A DNA stretch of 64,000 nt from Archaeoglobaceae archaeon (GCA_027064525.1 JAMOPJ010000046.1:21044-85043), one strand, 5' to 3'. Counted from the first letter of the stretch, positions 18,001 through 27,661 are shown. Numbers and translations are program-made. Notes: generated by a model from the letters alone, not told the origin.

Positions 18001-18814
18001 TTACAACATCATCGCTCGGCTCGACAACGAGCTCTGTCCATAAGATTTTACCGTATTCGCTCCAAATCTCCTCAATTTCCTTTAAAGCATCCTTACTTCC
18101 GAAAGCTACGAACGTTGGCCCGTTTCCGGACAATCCGCTGAAACATTCCAAATCTTTAACCCTATCAAGAACCTCAATCGGATATCCGATCCTTTTGCAG
18201 TAGTGCTTCGAGTTTAGCATCATCGCAGTTCTGTAATCCCCTTTCATCGCACACTCTATTGCTTTCTCAACGAGTTCAGCATCTCTTCTAATCTCCTCAA
18301 GCGAAATCCTTCCCCTATTCCATTCCGGAATCAAGACTATCGCCTTCGCTCGTCTGAACTCCCAACTGATAAGCTTCATGTTCCTATTGTTCGTGAGAAC
18401 GATTCCACCCAAAAGCGAGGCGGAAGCATCATCGAAAGCTCCGGTGTAGCTTATTCCGAGTTCGAGCGATAACTCAGCGTTCAGTCTCAATATCTCATGA
18501 GCAAACAACCGCTTGCTTAGATGCTTGTAAATCGACAACAATAATGCGTTCATGAACGCACTGCTACTTCCCAATCCGCTACCCTTTGGAATCTCACTTT
18601 TAACCTCCACAGTTCCTTTGATCCCAAACTTAGATAGAACGTGATCTACGATTTTGCTTTCTACCTCCCTTCCATCTTCGATCAATACACTCTGCTTTAA
18701 ATCGTCTTCAACGGATAACCTAACTTCTGTAAGCATTCTTAGCCCGAACGCGCTTCCATAGCCTAAAGCTAGGGCGTTTATGATAGTTCCAGCGGCGTAG
18801 GCTTTGGATCTCAT
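17963..18814 (-). CDS. aroK: shikimate kinase, archaeal GHMP type
   Basis: 283 residues. Starts with KAYAAGTIINALALGYGSAFG, the archaeal shikimate kinase signature. The GHMP ATP-binding loop is IPKGSGLGSSSAFMNA, the third motif is LSGNGPTFVAFG. It phosphorylates shikimate at the 3-hydroxyl in aromatic amino acid synthesis and is unrelated to bacterial AroK. Its start ATG 18814 is 52 bases from the divergent cobY start, so the two share a promoter region. Confidence 0.93.
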   Translation of the reverse strand: MRSKAYAAGTIINALALGYGSAFGLRMLTEVRLSVEDDLKQSVLIEDGREVESKIVDHVLSKFGIKGTVEVKSEIPKGSGLGSSSAFMNALLLSIYKHLSKRLFAHEILRLNAELSLELGISYTGAFDDASASLLGGIVLTNNRNMKLISWEFRRAKAIVLIPEWNRGRISLEEIRRDAELVEKAIECAMKGDYRTAMMLNSKHYCKRIGYPIEVLDRVKDLECFSGLSGNGPTFVAFGSKDALKEIEEIWSEYGKILWTELVVEPSDDVVITPELYGNSDHM

Positions 18815-18866
18815 ATTCGGCGATTCGGCTTAAGCTTATAATGCTTTACCGATAGCCATTGTCAAA

Positions 18867-19409
18867 ATGATCGCACTTCTGATGTGCGGCGGAAGGGGAA
18901 GAAGGCTGGGAATGGGAGAGAAGCCGATGGTGAACGTTGAAGGTAGACATCTTGTAGATTATGTTCTCGATGAGCTTTGGTTCTGCGACGTGTATGGAGC
19001 CACAACGACCTTCACGCCTAAGACCGAAAGGTATCTTAGATCTCAGGGGGTGGGATGCATCAGAACGTCGGGAATGGGATACGTTAAAGATTGCGCTGAA
19101 GCTATTCTCAAACTTGGTATCTTTGAGCCAGTTTTGGTGGTTTCAGCCGATTTGATAATTCTACAGGAAGATCTGATTTTGAATGTCGTGGAGTTTTACT
19201 TCAGAACAGATAAGCCCGCTTTGAAGGTCATCGATAGGGGTGGAAATGCTTTGGGAATAAACATCATAGACGGGATGTTTATCGATTCCGTTCAGGATGA
19301 ATCCGATTTCGTCGTCGATGATAACAAAGTTATAAATATAAACACGCCTCAAGATTTAATGAGGGCCTCATGTCTGATCCGTTCGAAGAAAAGAGGAGAA
19401 GAATGGTAG
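18867..19409 (+). CDS. cobY: GTP:adenosylcobinamide-phosphate guanylyltransferase
   Basis: 180 residues of the nucleotidyltransferase fold: [19 protein letters not shown] at the start (phosphate loop), VVSADLIIL as the metal-binding Asp segment, and [11 protein letters not shown] at the end. The length and archaeal context fit CobY, which activates adenosylcobinamide phosphate for cobalamin assembly; MobA-like enzymes are the main alternative. The last 40 bases overlap the start of pcm in another frame, implying coupled translation. Confidence 0.85.
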   Translation: MIALLMCGGRGRRLGMGEKPMVNVEGRHLVDYVLDELWFCDVYGATTTFTPKTERYLRSQGVGCIRTSGMGYVKDCAEAILKLGIFEPVLVVSADLIILQEDLILNVVEFYFRTDKPALKVIDRGGNALGINIIDGMFIDSVQDESDFVVDDNKVININTPQDLMRASCLIRSKKRGEEW

Positions 19410-20035
19410 AAAGACTTAAGGATGAACTCGGTATCAGCGACAAGGTAGCTAAGGCCATGCTCAAGGTTCCGAGGCATGTGTTCGTTCCCACAACATACGA
19501 AAGGGAAGCTTACGTCGATACCCCACTACCCATCGGCAAAGGGCAGACGATCAGCGCTCCTCACATGGTTGCGATAATGTGCGATCTACTCGATTTACAG
19601 GAGGGAGATAAGGTTTTGGAGGTCGGAGCTGGAAGCGGTTATCATGCGGCCGTCGTTGCTGAGATAGTGGGAAAGAAGGGCAAAGTCATAGCGATCGAAA
19701 GAATTCCAGAGCTTGCGGAGAGGGCAAGACGAATTCTGGAGTATTTGGGATACGACAACGTCAAGATAATTGTAGGGGATGGAACCAAGGGCTATGAGCC
19801 GGAGGCACCTTACGACAAGATCTACGTTACCGCAGCGGCTCCAGACATTCCAGAACCCTTAATAGAGCAGTTGAAGCCCGGAGGGAAGATGGTCATCCCG
19901 ATTGGTAGATACGAGCAATACCTCTACGTCGTTGAAAAGGATAGACATGGTAAGATCCACAAGAGAGTTTGGGGGCCAGTTAGATTTGTTCCTCTTATCG
20001 GTGAATATGGGTTTAAGGAGCACGAGATAATCTGA
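19370..20035 (+). CDS. pcm: protein-L-isoaspartate O-methyltransferase
   Basis: 221 residues. Motifs: [19 protein letters not shown], the SAM loop [18 protein letters not shown], and [14 protein letters not shown] as [12 protein letters not shown] in this protein. It methylates isoaspartyl residues in damaged proteins, starting their repair, a common function in hyperthermophiles. The ATG lies inside the end of cobY. The stop overlaps the convergent TatD-like gene by 23 bases. Confidence 0.95.
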   Translation: MSDPFEEKRRRMVERLKDELGISDKVAKAMLKVPRHVFVPTTYEREAYVDTPLPIGKGQTISAPHMVAIMCDLLDLQEGDKVLEVGAGSGYHAAVVAEIVGKKGKVIAIERIPELAERARRILEYLGYDNVKIIVGDGTKGYEPEAPYDKIYVTAAAPDIPEPLIEQLKPGGKMVIPIGRYEQYLYVVEKDRHGKIHKRVWGPVRFVPLIGEYGFKEHEII

Positions 20036-20783
20036 GCGTTTTCATTGCGTTGCGATATGCAAGCCTGTCTATGATTCCACTCTCCACACCCACCTTTTTT
20101 AGATACAAGACGGTTTTGGGGACGGCGAGTGGATCTGTGTCGGTTAGAGATGCGCAATCGCTGTTGAGTAAACCGTTGGAATACTTGCCGATGTTCTCCG
20201 CAACATCCTTTGGGGTTAGCAAAGGAGGCTTAACCGATAGTCCCGGCACCGCATTTGCTTCGTTAATGATGTCTATCGTATCGTTGCTCGTGTGATCTAT
20301 GACGAGCTTGCCAAAGTCGAATTTGACCTCTTTAGCTAACGACAACACCTTATCGACGATGGACGTTCGATCGCTCATCGGGATGTGAACTATGACGGGC
20401 ACATCCAACTCCTTAGCGAGTTTCAACTGCTCCCTGAGAACCTCCAATTCAAGATCGCTGGCTTTTTCCAGTCCAATTTCACCTATGCCGACAGCTTTGC
20501 CCGATGAAACGAACTCCTCAATTATTGGCAAAACCCTCTTCCATTCTGCTGGAATGCTTCTCGGATGGATTCCGACGAACAGATGAGCTTTGATACCGAG
20601 TTCATCGAATCTGGAACGATGAATCGTATCGAGTTCGGTGAAGTGATCGATCAACGTTTCCGGATACCTCGCGATCGGCACGAAACTGCAGAGAACGACA
20701 TCCTCTACTCCCGCGAGGGCCATCGGTTCGAGATCTCTGGCGTGTAACATATATGCGTGCGTGTGGGAGTCGACTTTTCTCAT
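20013..20783 (-). CDS. TatD-related metal-dependent hydrolase
   Basis: 256 residues. Amidohydrolase metal ligands are visible: DSHTHAYM at residues 5-12, [39 protein letters not shown] and [12 protein letters not shown] near the end. This is the TatD-like family common in methanogens and Archaeoglobus; TatD proteins can be 3'-5' DNases, but the substrate of this archaeal branch is not known. The start ATG is 20783, with a T-rich 37-base gap to the upstream hps-rraA fusion gene. Confidence 0.88.
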   Translation of the reverse strand: MRKVDSHTHAYMLHARDLEPMALAGVEDVVLCSFVPIARYPETLIDHFTELDTIHRSRFDELGIKAHLFVGIHPRSIPAEWKRVLPIIEEFVSSGKAVGIGEIGLEKASDLELEVLREQLKLAKELDVPVIVHIPMSDRTSIVDKVLSLAKEVKFDFGKLVIDHTSNDTIDIINEANAVPGLSVKPPLLTPKDVAENIGKYSNGLLNSDCASLTDTDPLAVPKTVLYLKKVGVESGIIDRLAYRNAMKTLRLSRAP

Positions 20784-20819
20784 GATTTTTTGTTAATTTT
20801 TGTTGAGATATCAACTTTT

Positions 20820-22118
20820 TCACTGAACTTTTTCCCACTTGTAGAGCTCAACGACCTCGGCTAAAGTTTTACCACCTTCAATTTCAGCCCTGATTCTATC
20901 CTCGTGCTTTTTGACCTCCAAAGCCCTCCTCGCGATTTCGTAAGCTCTCTGCTTCGGAATAACCATAACCCCGTTGTCATCTGCGATTATCCAATCGCCC
21001 GGATTGACTTCAACTCCACCACAGACAATCTTAACGTTAATCTCTCCAAACCCCTTTGGCTCTCCAGCGTTCGGAACGATCTTCTTTGCAAAAACGGGGA
21101 ATCCCAATTTCATTATGTCGTCTACATCTCTAACGGCCCCATCGATTATTACTCCCTCGATCCCCTTGTTCATGCAACTCCTCGTAGCCAACTCCCCCCA
21201 AACTGCCGAGCTATCTCCGGAGCACTTAATCACTATAACATCTCCCTTTCCAGCTACATCTATGGCTTCTACTGTCTTCGCCCAGTCTCCGTCCATCGTG
21301 TAAACCGTAACAGCTTTACCGACAATCTTCTTTCCCTGAACTATCGGTCTTATACCCTCCATTCCCTTAGCCCTATGCATTGCATCGCTCACGTTTGGTG
21401 TCGTGACCTCCATCAGAATCCTCCTAATCTCTTCGTCGATCGAAACCTTTCTTATGCGAATTTCCTTGGATTTCGAATAGGCAGAATCTATTGCCTCCCT
21501 GATCTTTTTCGCCGAAGCTGTAACGTCCTTGGACTTTACGATGTTGCTCCCGATTATAACTATATCAGCCCCTAAGGCAACACAAGCTGAAGCTTTTTCG
21601 GCATCTAATCCGCCAGCAACAGCTATTGGAACGTTTACCGCATTAACTACATCTTTAAGAATTTCGAGGGGATCGTAACCGAGCATCTGAACGTCTATTC
21701 CAACGTGAACGTTTATGTAATCTACACCCAGCTCTTCAAGTCGTTTTGCTCTTTCAATGGGATTCGGATGGTTTATCAGATCGACCATGATCTTACATCC
21801 ATACTTCCTTCCGGCCCTTATGGCTTCCGCTATCGTGGAATCGTTACTCAGAGCGAGGATTATGACGATATCAGCACCACTCTTTGCGCACATCTCAACT
21901 TCCAAAGCTCCGGTATCTATCGTCTTCATGTCCGCCACTATCGTTCTATCTCTAAACTCCTTCTTTATCGCCCTAATTGCATTCATACCCTCGCTCTTGA
22001 TTAGAGGAGTTCCAACCTCGATCCAGTCGGCTCCACCATCCAAAGCCAATTTAGCAATTTCAATCGCCCTTTTAAGCTCGATCAAATCTAAAGCGACCTG
22101 AAGGATAGGTTTATTCAT
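20820..22118 (-). CDS. hexulose-6-phosphate synthase fused to RraA-like domain
   Basis: 432 residues in two domains. Residues 1-210 are a hexulose-6-phosphate synthase of the OMP decarboxylase superfamily (LQVALDLIEL, VADMKTIDTGALE, VDLINHPNP, VAGGLDAEKAS). Residues 215-425 are an RraA/aldolase-like domain (ATRSCMNKGIEGVIIDGAVRD, then DWIIADDNGVMVIP). The first domain interconverts ribulose 5-phosphate plus formaldehyde and hexulose 6-phosphate, used by archaea to make pentoses. The fused RraA part has no settled role. The fusion is common in archaea and in frame throughout. Confidence 0.92.
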   Translation of the reverse strand: MNKPILQVALDLIELKRAIEIAKLALDGGADWIEVGTPLIKSEGMNAIRAIKKEFRDRTIVADMKTIDTGALEVEMCAKSGADIVIILALSNDSTIAEAIRAGRKYGCKIMVDLINHPNPIERAKRLEELGVDYINVHVGIDVQMLGYDPLEILKDVVNAVNVPIAVAGGLDAEKASACVALGADIVIIGSNIVKSKDVTASAKKIREAIDSAYSKSKEIRIRKVSIDEEIRRILMEVTTPNVSDAMHRAKGMEGIRPIVQGKKIVGKAVTVYTMDGDWAKTVEAIDVAGKGDVIVIKCSGDSSAVWGELATRSCMNKGIEGVIIDGAVRDVDDIMKLGFPVFAKKIVPNAGEPKGFGEINVKIVCGGVEVNPGDWIIADDNGVMVIPKQRAYEIARRALEVKKHEDRIRAEIEGGKTLAEVVELYKWEKVQ

Positions 22119-22168
22119 GATCTAAGTTCTGCAATAAGGATATAAGAGTGTAATCGATAGAGATCATT

Positions 22169-23167
22169 GTGAGATGCGAGCTGTGTGGTAACGAGACTCA
22201 TACGAGCACAATTCCGATATGTCCAAGCTGTGCGAAGACTGAGAAGGCTTTGGAGTTCGTTCCCGAGTTACATCCGGATGTAGGTAAAATAAAGGGGAAA
22301 GGCAAGGCGAAGTGCAAACTCTGCTCAAATGAATGCGGTTTTGACGATAAAGGATTGTGTGGGCTCAGGATGGTCCATAAAGGAAAGCTTAAATCTCTGG
22401 TGAGCTCGAATAAGGCGATCTTGAGCTGTTATGAAGATCCGCTACCAACGAACTGTTGCAACGCTTGGTTCTGCGAAGGATCAAAACTTGAAGGTGTCAA
22501 TTTGGCGGTATTCTACTACGGCTGCAACTTCGATTGTTTGTATTGTCAAAACTGGTCTCACAAGTTCGTTTCGGAGAAGAACTTGGTTGGAGTTGAAGAA
22601 ATGGTTAGGAGGGCTTTGCCGGAGAGAATCAAGTGTATATGCCATTTTGGTGGATCTCCTGAGCCTCAACTTCCGTTTGCGATAAAGTTCAGCCGAGAGG
22701 TTCTGAAGAGGAGGAGCATAATGATATGCTGGGAGTGGAACGGAGCCGGAAGGACATCCTTAGCATTGAAGGCGGCGAAGCTAAGCCATGAAAGCAATGG
22801 AACTGTCAAATTCGATCTAAAGGCTTGGAATCCATATTTGCATCGAATTCTGACTGGAAGGAGCAATGAGCAAACGCTTAAGAATTTTGAGAAGATATTC
22901 GATAAATATCCTGAAGTTCTGTCGGCCACAACTCTTTTGGTTCCATATTACGTCGATGAGGAGGAGGTTGAGGGAATTGCGAGGTTTTTAGCATCTCTGA
23001 GCGATGAAATTCCCTATAGCCTTCTAATATTTCACCCTGACTTCAGGCTTTCTGACATGCCGATAACGCCTAAGAGTCAAGTTAAGAGGTGCTACGATGT
23101 TGCGAAGAAGTATCTAAAGAGGGTGCACATAGGAAACCTTCATCTGCTTAAGTGGGCTCCAGATTGA
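22169..23167 (+). CDS. radical SAM protein related to PFL-activating enzyme
   Basis: 332 residues, GTG start (MRCELCGNETHTS). Two N-terminal zinc-finger-like Cys sets (CELC...CPSC, then CKLCSNECGF) precede the radical SAM core with YYGCNFDCLYCQNW, the CxxxCxxC cluster site near residue 122. HFGGSPEPQL follows as the GGE-type SAM motif. This resembles the AmmeMemoRadiSam/PflA-related COG1313-like proteins; the substrate is unknown. Its 3' end overlaps the convergent agmatinase gene by 28 bases. Confidence 0.85.
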   Translation: MRCELCGNETHTSTIPICPSCAKTEKALEFVPELHPDVGKIKGKGKAKCKLCSNECGFDDKGLCGLRMVHKGKLKSLVSSNKAILSCYEDPLPTNCCNAWFCEGSKLEGVNLAVFYYGCNFDCLYCQNWSHKFVSEKNLVGVEEMVRRALPERIKCICHFGGSPEPQLPFAIKFSREVLKRRSIMICWEWNGAGRTSLALKAAKLSHESNGTVKFDLKAWNPYLHRILTGRSNEQTLKNFEKIFDKYPEVLSATTLLVPYYVDEEEVEGIARFLASLSDEIPYSLLIFHPDFRLSDMPITPKSQVKRCYDVAKKYLKRVHIGNLHLLKWAPD

Positions 23168-24006
23168 GACATCTTTGAGGCTATAAACTCGAAGATGAAC
23201 TTCGCCGCAAGCGTTGGAGTTATTTTTTCAGCATCTGGAACAACTTCAACGATATCCAATGCTAACACATTATAAGAGAAAATTTCAAAGAACCTGAGCA
23301 TCACAGCCGGATTCAATCCAAAAGGTTCGGGAGTAGAAACACCCGGTGCAAAGGCCGGATCGAACACATCCATATCTATCGAGAGGTAGATCGGTCTATC
23401 ATCGACAATCTTTTTAACCTCTACGAGGATATCATCGAACTTTTGCCAAGGATGAAAGAACTTTATGCCGTTCTCTTTAGCGAAAATTCTCTCCTCCTTT
23501 GTTCCGCTCCTTACGCCTATCAAAACCATCTCTTCTACCCCAAGCTCGAATATTCTCCTCGCAGTGCATGCATGGTTGAATCTGTCATCGTCGAATTCAT
23601 CTCTGAGATCGAAGTGGGCGTCAAAAGCTATATAGCATATCTCGCTGAGATCCATGTTTAAACCGTTCAAAATGGCATAAGTGACGGTATGCTCACCTCC
23701 CAACCCTATCGGAATCTGTCTGTTTGGATCTACTTTATCAAGGAATTCAGAAACGTTTTTAACAACCCTTTCAAAATTTCCATCCACGTTCACGTTTCCA
23801 GCATCGCAGATCTTGGCAAAATCTAAATCAAAATCGAAGTAGATAGAATAGTTTTCCAAATTCCAGCTCGCCTCTCTTATAGCGGTTGGAGCGAATCTTG
23901 ATCCGGGCTTAAAGGATTGCGTGGCGTCGAACGGTATTCCGAATATTATGAACTCGGCATCCTCAAAAGTTGAATTTGAGCAGGCAAAAAAAGAATCTAT
24001 GTGCAT
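23140..24006 (-). CDS. speB: agmatinase / ureohydrolase
   Basis: 288 residues. Mn-binding motifs of ureohydrolases are all present: GLGGEHTVTYA, AFDAHFDLRDEF and YLSIDMDVFDPAFAPG. The substrate-side loop THSPEPFGL equivalent reads STPEPFGLNP. It hydrolyses agmatine to putrescine and urea. The gene is directly downstream of aIF5A with one base between, and polyamine made here supplies spermidine for hypusine on aIF5A, so the pairing makes functional sense. Confidence 0.94.
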   Translation of the reverse strand: MHIDSFFACSNSTFEDAEFIIFGIPFDATQSFKPGSRFAPTAIREASWNLENYSIYFDFDLDFAKICDAGNVNVDGNFERVVKNVSEFLDKVDPNRQIPIGLGGEHTVTYAILNGLNMDLSEICYIAFDAHFDLRDEFDDDRFNHACTARRIFELGVEEMVLIGVRSGTKEERIFAKENGIKFFHPWQKFDDILVEVKKIVDDRPIYLSIDMDVFDPAFAPGVSTPEPFGLNPAVMLRFFEIFSYNVLALDIVEVVPDAEKITPTLAAKFIFEFIASKMSQSGAHLSR

Positions 24007-24007
24007 G

Positions 24008-24391
24008 CTACTTCTCTGCTATCTTTCTCTTGCCCAAAGACTCGATGTAAACTATCTCTTTGCCCGGTTCGATCTTATCCTTGAGTTCCTCTGGAATCTG
24101 AAGCTCGAAAGTCTCGTAGGTTTCAAGATCCATGAGCTGTGCCACATCCCCCATCACGCTTATAACCTGAGCTCTCTTCCTCTCAACGATCGGAACGTAA
24201 ACCTTAGCAGTTACTGGCTGAACGATGCTCCTCTTTTGGCCGTCGAAGATACCTATTGCATCTATCCTCGCTTTCGCGGCTCCATGCTTACCCGGTTTGC
24301 TCACGGATATGCTTACGATCTCGCACGGCTCATCGTCTATGACGATGTATCCTCCCTCCTTAAGTTGCCTAACTTCAGCCTGCACCTTCAT
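24008..24391 (-). CDS. eif5A: translation initiation factor aIF5A
   Basis: 127 residues, full archaeal length. The hypusination loop [16 protein letters not shown] places the modified Lys at residue 35. The C-terminal half is the OB-fold domain ([20 protein letters not shown]). It promotes translation elongation and termination through difficult sequences. ATG 24391. It leads the two-gene unit with agmatinase. Confidence 0.97.
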   Translation of the reverse strand: MKVQAEVRQLKEGGYIVIDDEPCEIVSISVSKPGKHGAAKARIDAIGIFDGQKRSIVQPVTAKVYVPIVERKRAQVISVMGDVAQLMDLETYETFELQIPEELKDKIEPGKEIVYIESLGKRKIAEK

Positions 24392-24430
24392 AATTTCAGC
24401 CTTCCGCCAATTATTTTTAAGACTTTCTAA

Positions 24431-24769
24431 TCACGGTTCGGACTTCTCCTTTGGCAGAACCTTGTAGATCTCCTCAAGCAGTTCATCGTCACTCTTGCCC
24501 TCTGGATCGATTCCAAGATCTTTGGCTATCTTCTCAAGCTTGCTCCTCTTTTCGCTCGAAGTGTATTTTCCTTCTCTGAGCTTTCTCTCGAACTCGATCA
24601 GTTCAAGCTCTGCCTCTCTCTGAGCCTTCTTGAACTCTCCCATGCTCCTTCCCAAGCTCCTCGCGAGTTCTGGCAACTTGCTCGCTCCGAAGAGTAAGAA
24701 CACGATTATCAGAATTACCAACAACTCGTTGGGGCCGATCGGCAACTGTTCTTTCATAACCACTGGCAT
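24431..24769 (-). CDS. tatA: Sec-independent protein translocase TatA-type subunit
   Basis: 112 residues. One N-terminal membrane helix (ELLVILIIVFLLFGASKLPELARSLG) with the FGxxKLPELAR hinge of TatA/E is followed by a long amphipathic and charged tail. GGTGATC precedes ATG 24769. With the neighbouring second Tat-like gene it supplies the pore-forming components for twin-arginine export. No tatC is in the window. The long acidic tail (about 75 residues) is unusual for a minimal TatA. Confidence 0.9.
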   Translation of the reverse strand: MPVVMKEQLPIGPNELLVILIIVFLLFGASKLPELARSLGRSMGEFKKAQREAELELIEFERKLREGKYTSSEKRSKLEKIAKDLGIDPEGKSDDELLEEIYKVLPKEKSEP

Positions 24770-24773
24770 TCGA

Positions 24774-25040
24774 TCACCCCCTCCTACTCAACTCGTCACT
24801 ATTTAAAGATTCTCTCAAATCAGAAGTTATCTCTTCAATTTTCTTTCTTTGAATCTCCTTAAGTTTTTCTTCAGTTGGCAGTTCTTGGCCGTATAGTATT
24901 TCGAGTTCAAGCCTCCTCTTAGCCTTCTGATACTCTCCGTATATTCTTCCAGCTGTTCTGGCCAAATCGGCTAATTTGTCCGGGCCCAGAAGGATGATCG
25001 CGAGGACTATGATTAGAGCGAGTTCACTCCATCCGAACAT
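24774..25040 (-). CDS. Sec-independent protein translocase TatA/TatB-type subunit
   Basis: 88 residues. The membrane helix WSELALIIVLAIILLGPDKLADLAR carries the LGPDKL hinge that is more TatB-like, followed by an amphipathic helix (TAGRIYGEYQKAKRRLELE). It lies 4 bases upstream of the other tat gene, so the two form an operon and may play TatA and TatB roles. The start ATG 25040 begins MFGWSEL, typical for the family. Confidence 0.9.
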   Translation of the reverse strand: MFGWSELALIIVLAIILLGPDKLADLARTAGRIYGEYQKAKRRLELEILYGQELPTEEKLKEIQRKKIEEITSDLRESLNSDELSRRG

Positions 25041-25065
25041 CGTATCAAATAAGGTATCGGAAAAT

Positions 25066-25950
25066 TTAAGCGTTTTTGAAGAACGGCTCTCTCAGAGCAA
25101 CTGCTTTCTTTATAGCCTCAATCGTCTCATCATAGCTTAACCCTCTCAAACTGATCAGATTGTCGTTTCTGAGCAAGCAAGGTTTTATTTTCCCATCTGA
25201 GGTTACCCTTATCCTCGTGCAGTGCATGCAGAACTCGCCATGGAATGGACGAACGAATTCGACAGCCTTATTCTTAAATATATATTGCCTCCTGCTATGC
25301 AATCCCCTAACGATTACCTTTTCCGCAATCTTGCTGAATTTTGATTCGAGTTCTGACAGATCTACATAGTAATCTGGCATGTTTACGACTTCAATCAGCT
25401 GAAGAATTACGTTTATCCCATCTTTATTAAATTTTGAAGCGAATTCGAGCAGATCTTCAACTTCATCATCGTTAATGCCCCTTAAAACAACCATGTTCAG
25501 CTTTATTGGGAATAGTTCGGCATCGCAGGCGGCATAAATTCCTTCGATCACATTTTTCAGCATATTTTTTCCAGTTATAAGTTTGTATTTGGTTTCATTT
25601 AGCGTGTCCAAGCTTACGTTTACTCTATTTAAACCAGCTTCTTTCAAATCGTGTGAGAGCTTTGATAGCAAAGTTCCGTTCGTTACTATCGAGATCTCTC
25701 TGAACGGAGGTAGATTTTGGACGATATCAACGATATCCCTTCTTAGCAGGGGTTCGCCACCGGTAATCTTGACCTTCTCAACGCCCAGATCGTAAAACGC
25801 TTTACATATCCGAGCTATCTCTTCAACGCTCATTTCATCGTCAGAAGGTAGTTCACCCTCCATATGGCAGTATATGCATTTGAGGTTGCATTTACTTGTG
25901 ACAGAAATCCTCAGATGCCGGATTACTCTACCGTATCGATCTACAAGCAC
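25066..25950 (-). CDS. moaA: GTP 3',8-cyclase (molybdopterin synthesis)
   Basis: 294 residues. The N-terminal cluster motif is SVTSKCNLKCIYC, the SAM GGE motif is KITGGEPLLRRD, and the C-terminal second cluster is FCMHCTRIRVTSDGKIKPCL. It converts GTP to 3',8-cyclo-H2GTP, the first step to molybdenum/tungsten cofactor. GTG start overlaps the end of the mobA-like gene by 10 bases, so the two are co-translated. Confidence 0.95.
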   Translation of the reverse strand: MLVDRYGRVIRHLRISVTSKCNLKCIYCHMEGELPSDDEMSVEEIARICKAFYDLGVEKVKITGGEPLLRRDIVDIVQNLPPFREISIVTNGTLLSKLSHDLKEAGLNRVNVSLDTLNETKYKLITGKNMLKNVIEGIYAACDAELFPIKLNMVVLRGINDDEVEDLLEFASKFNKDGINVILQLIEVVNMPDYYVDLSELESKFSKIAEKVIVRGLHSRRQYIFKNKAVEFVRPFHGEFCMHCTRIRVTSDGKIKPCLLRNDNLISLRGLSYDETIEAIKKAVALREPFFKNA

Positions 25951-26534
25951 CCTACCACCTTCAGGATCTTTTTGTAATCCTCCTCAGTATTAACGTTCAT
26001 AAATGAGAGTAGATCTTTATCAAACATTCTAAGTTTGTCGATCGGGTAGTATATAGCACTCATTCTCTCTATAGATTTGTATACTCTTCTTTCACCCATC
26101 TTTATGCAACTCCAGATTTTTTCCATGGAATCGTAGGAGTAGCAAGCTAAGAGAGGTTCAACCTTCCCGTCACTCCAAGTTGGTACAACCGCATCTGCTT
26201 TTTCCTCAATGCAAGTTTTGAATAGAAATTCCGCAAGCTCCCTCTTAACGAGAGGCATGTCGACCGCTACAATCAGAGTGTAATCTTTAAAGTACTTCAG
26301 GGCAGAATATATACCCGCAAGCGGACTGAAGTTTTTAATCTCATCAACTACAGTTTCCCCAAATTTTGAGTATTCTTCAGCTTGATATTCATCCCTACAA
26401 ACCAAAACTATATTACAATCTTGAAATTTCTCAAGCAGGATTTCTGTAAATGTCTTTCCGCACAACATTAGCATACCTTTATCTTTTCCAATTCTACCGC
26501 CCTTTCCACCGACAAGTATCGCAACATTCACCAA
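25941..26534 (-). CDS. mobA: molybdenum cofactor guanylyltransferase
   Basis: 197 residues. The nucleotide-binding loop is ILVGGKGGRIGKDKGMLML, followed by SPLAGIYSAL and VAVDMPLVKRE, all characteristic of MobA. It attaches GMP to molybdopterin. The start is TTG at 26534 or GTG three bases later. It is the first gene of the two-gene unit with moaA. Confidence 0.9.
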   Translation of the reverse strand: MVNVAILVGGKGGRIGKDKGMLMLCGKTFTEILLEKFQDCNIVLVCRDEYQAEEYSKFGETVVDEIKNFSPLAGIYSALKYFKDYTLIVAVDMPLVKRELAEFLFKTCIEEKADAVVPTWSDGKVEPLLACYSYDSMEKIWSCIKMGERRVYKSIERMSAIYYPIDKLRMFDKDLLSFMNVNTEEDYKKILKVVGCL

Positions 26535-26570
26535 AGTTGCTTGGTACTGAAGGTTATAAGTTCAACGCAA

Positions 26571-26957
26571 TTAAGATTTTTTAAAAACAAGCTTCAAAAA
26601 TATTACAAAACCCCATCCCATGAGCAGGAATTTGAGATTATCAAAAAGTGTTTTGTCAGAATTTATTGGAAAGATTACTCCAGTTATCGATGTAATGTGG
26701 TAAAGCACGATGAATGATGCTATGGACATTAAAGCAGCGAGTGATGTTACCAGGATATCAGATCTGATGCATCGTTTGAGGTAGCGGACGCTTACAATTA
26801 TCGGAATGGCAAATATCACAACGACTCCCATCACCGCTCTCACAAATGCTTCGGGAAGAGAGTATCCAGATTTTAACAGGACAATTGTACCTAAAAATGA
26901 AAAAAATAACAACATCAACACAACTACAACTCCGCCAAATTTAGATTCGTATTTCAT
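26571..26957 (-). CDS. four-helix membrane protein coupled to the Cys-rich secreted peptide
   Basis: 128 residues from ATG 26957. The ATG overlaps the stop of the upstream secreted-protein gene as ATGA, so the two are translationally coupled. Four hydrophobic helices are visible (GGVVVVLMLLFFSFLGTIVL, VMGVVVIFAIPIIVSV, LVTSLAALMSIASFIVLYH, LLMGWGFVIFLKLVF). No family is recognised. Its position invites the idea of an immunity or export protein for the peptide; this is inference. A comparable ATGA-coupled membrane gene lies at 33098-33850. Confidence 0.75.
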   Translation of the reverse strand: MKYESKFGGVVVVLMLLFFSFLGTIVLLKSGYSLPEAFVRAVMGVVVIFAIPIIVSVRYLKRCIRSDILVTSLAALMSIASFIVLYHITSITGVIFPINSDKTLFDNLKFLLMGWGFVIFLKLVFKKS

Positions 26958-27661
26958 GGTGTAATTCCCCAATCCCATTCTACACATATCGTACCTAATT
27001 CAGTACAGGAGAGATAGTAGCATGATGGACAGTATAGGAATACACATGTTATACATTGAAGAGATCCTGGGCTTGTACAAGGTATTGCACACGATCCACA
27101 GCATTTAATGAAATCGTTCCAGTCAATCTCACAGCAATAATCGACACAGTATGATTGATCTCCTTCACAGTCCGAACTACTTGAACATTCATGTTCGCAA
27201 GTATCTAACGTTCGCAATACACCATTAATACTCATCTTTTCTGTTCTTATCTTAGTACCTTCTAAACAAAACAGATATGCTACCGTTTTTATGTTATTTA
27301 CAGGCTTAGAGAACTCGTAGTATATGACTGCACATTTTCCATCTTTTAGTGGAATACCTACCGCTAATAGCTCTACATCCTGTCCATTGATTTTAAGCTC
27401 GTGTTTAACAACCTTTGCGCTTTTATAATCTAAATTATCTAATCTCGCAATATTTCTTATATCATTGCTGGTTATTACCTTTGATTGTAGCTGAGCAATT
27501 GGCATCTTTATCTCACTACTATTTACAAATTTCGCAATTAATAGCGGGCATATACAAGATTTTGGATGTTCCTGTGATTTCAGACTATATGTCGCTGAAA
27601 CAATTGCACTAGCTATTACCAACACTAATAATATATGCAGTAAACTCTTCCATAATTTCAT
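26954..27661 (-). CDS. secreted Cys-rich protein, halocin-C8-like C-terminus
   Basis: 235 residues. Sec signal peptide (LLHILLVLVIASAIVSA, cleavage near residue 24). The middle domain, about residues 30-150, is a beta-rich region (CAVIYYEFSKPVNNIKTVAYLF). The last 85 residues hold 16 Cys in clusters such as CVDYCCEIDW, KCCGSCAIPC, CITCVFLYCPSCYYLSC. Signal, globular domain and hydrophobic Cys-rich tail match the halocin C8 precursor layout, in which the tail is the peptide antibiotic and the middle confers immunity. Assignment is by pattern only. GGGTGAT precedes ATG 27661. Confidence 0.7.
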   Translation of the reverse strand: MKLWKSLLHILLVLVIASAIVSATYSLKSQEHPKSCICPLLIAKFVNSSEIKMPIAQLQSKVITSNDIRNIARLDNLDYKSAKVVKHELKINGQDVELLAVGIPLKDGKCAVIYYEFSKPVNNIKTVAYLFCLEGTKIRTEKMSINGVLRTLDTCEHECSSSSDCEGDQSYCVDYCCEIDWNDFIKCCGSCAIPCTSPGSLQCITCVFLYCPSCYYLSCTELGTICVEWDWGITP

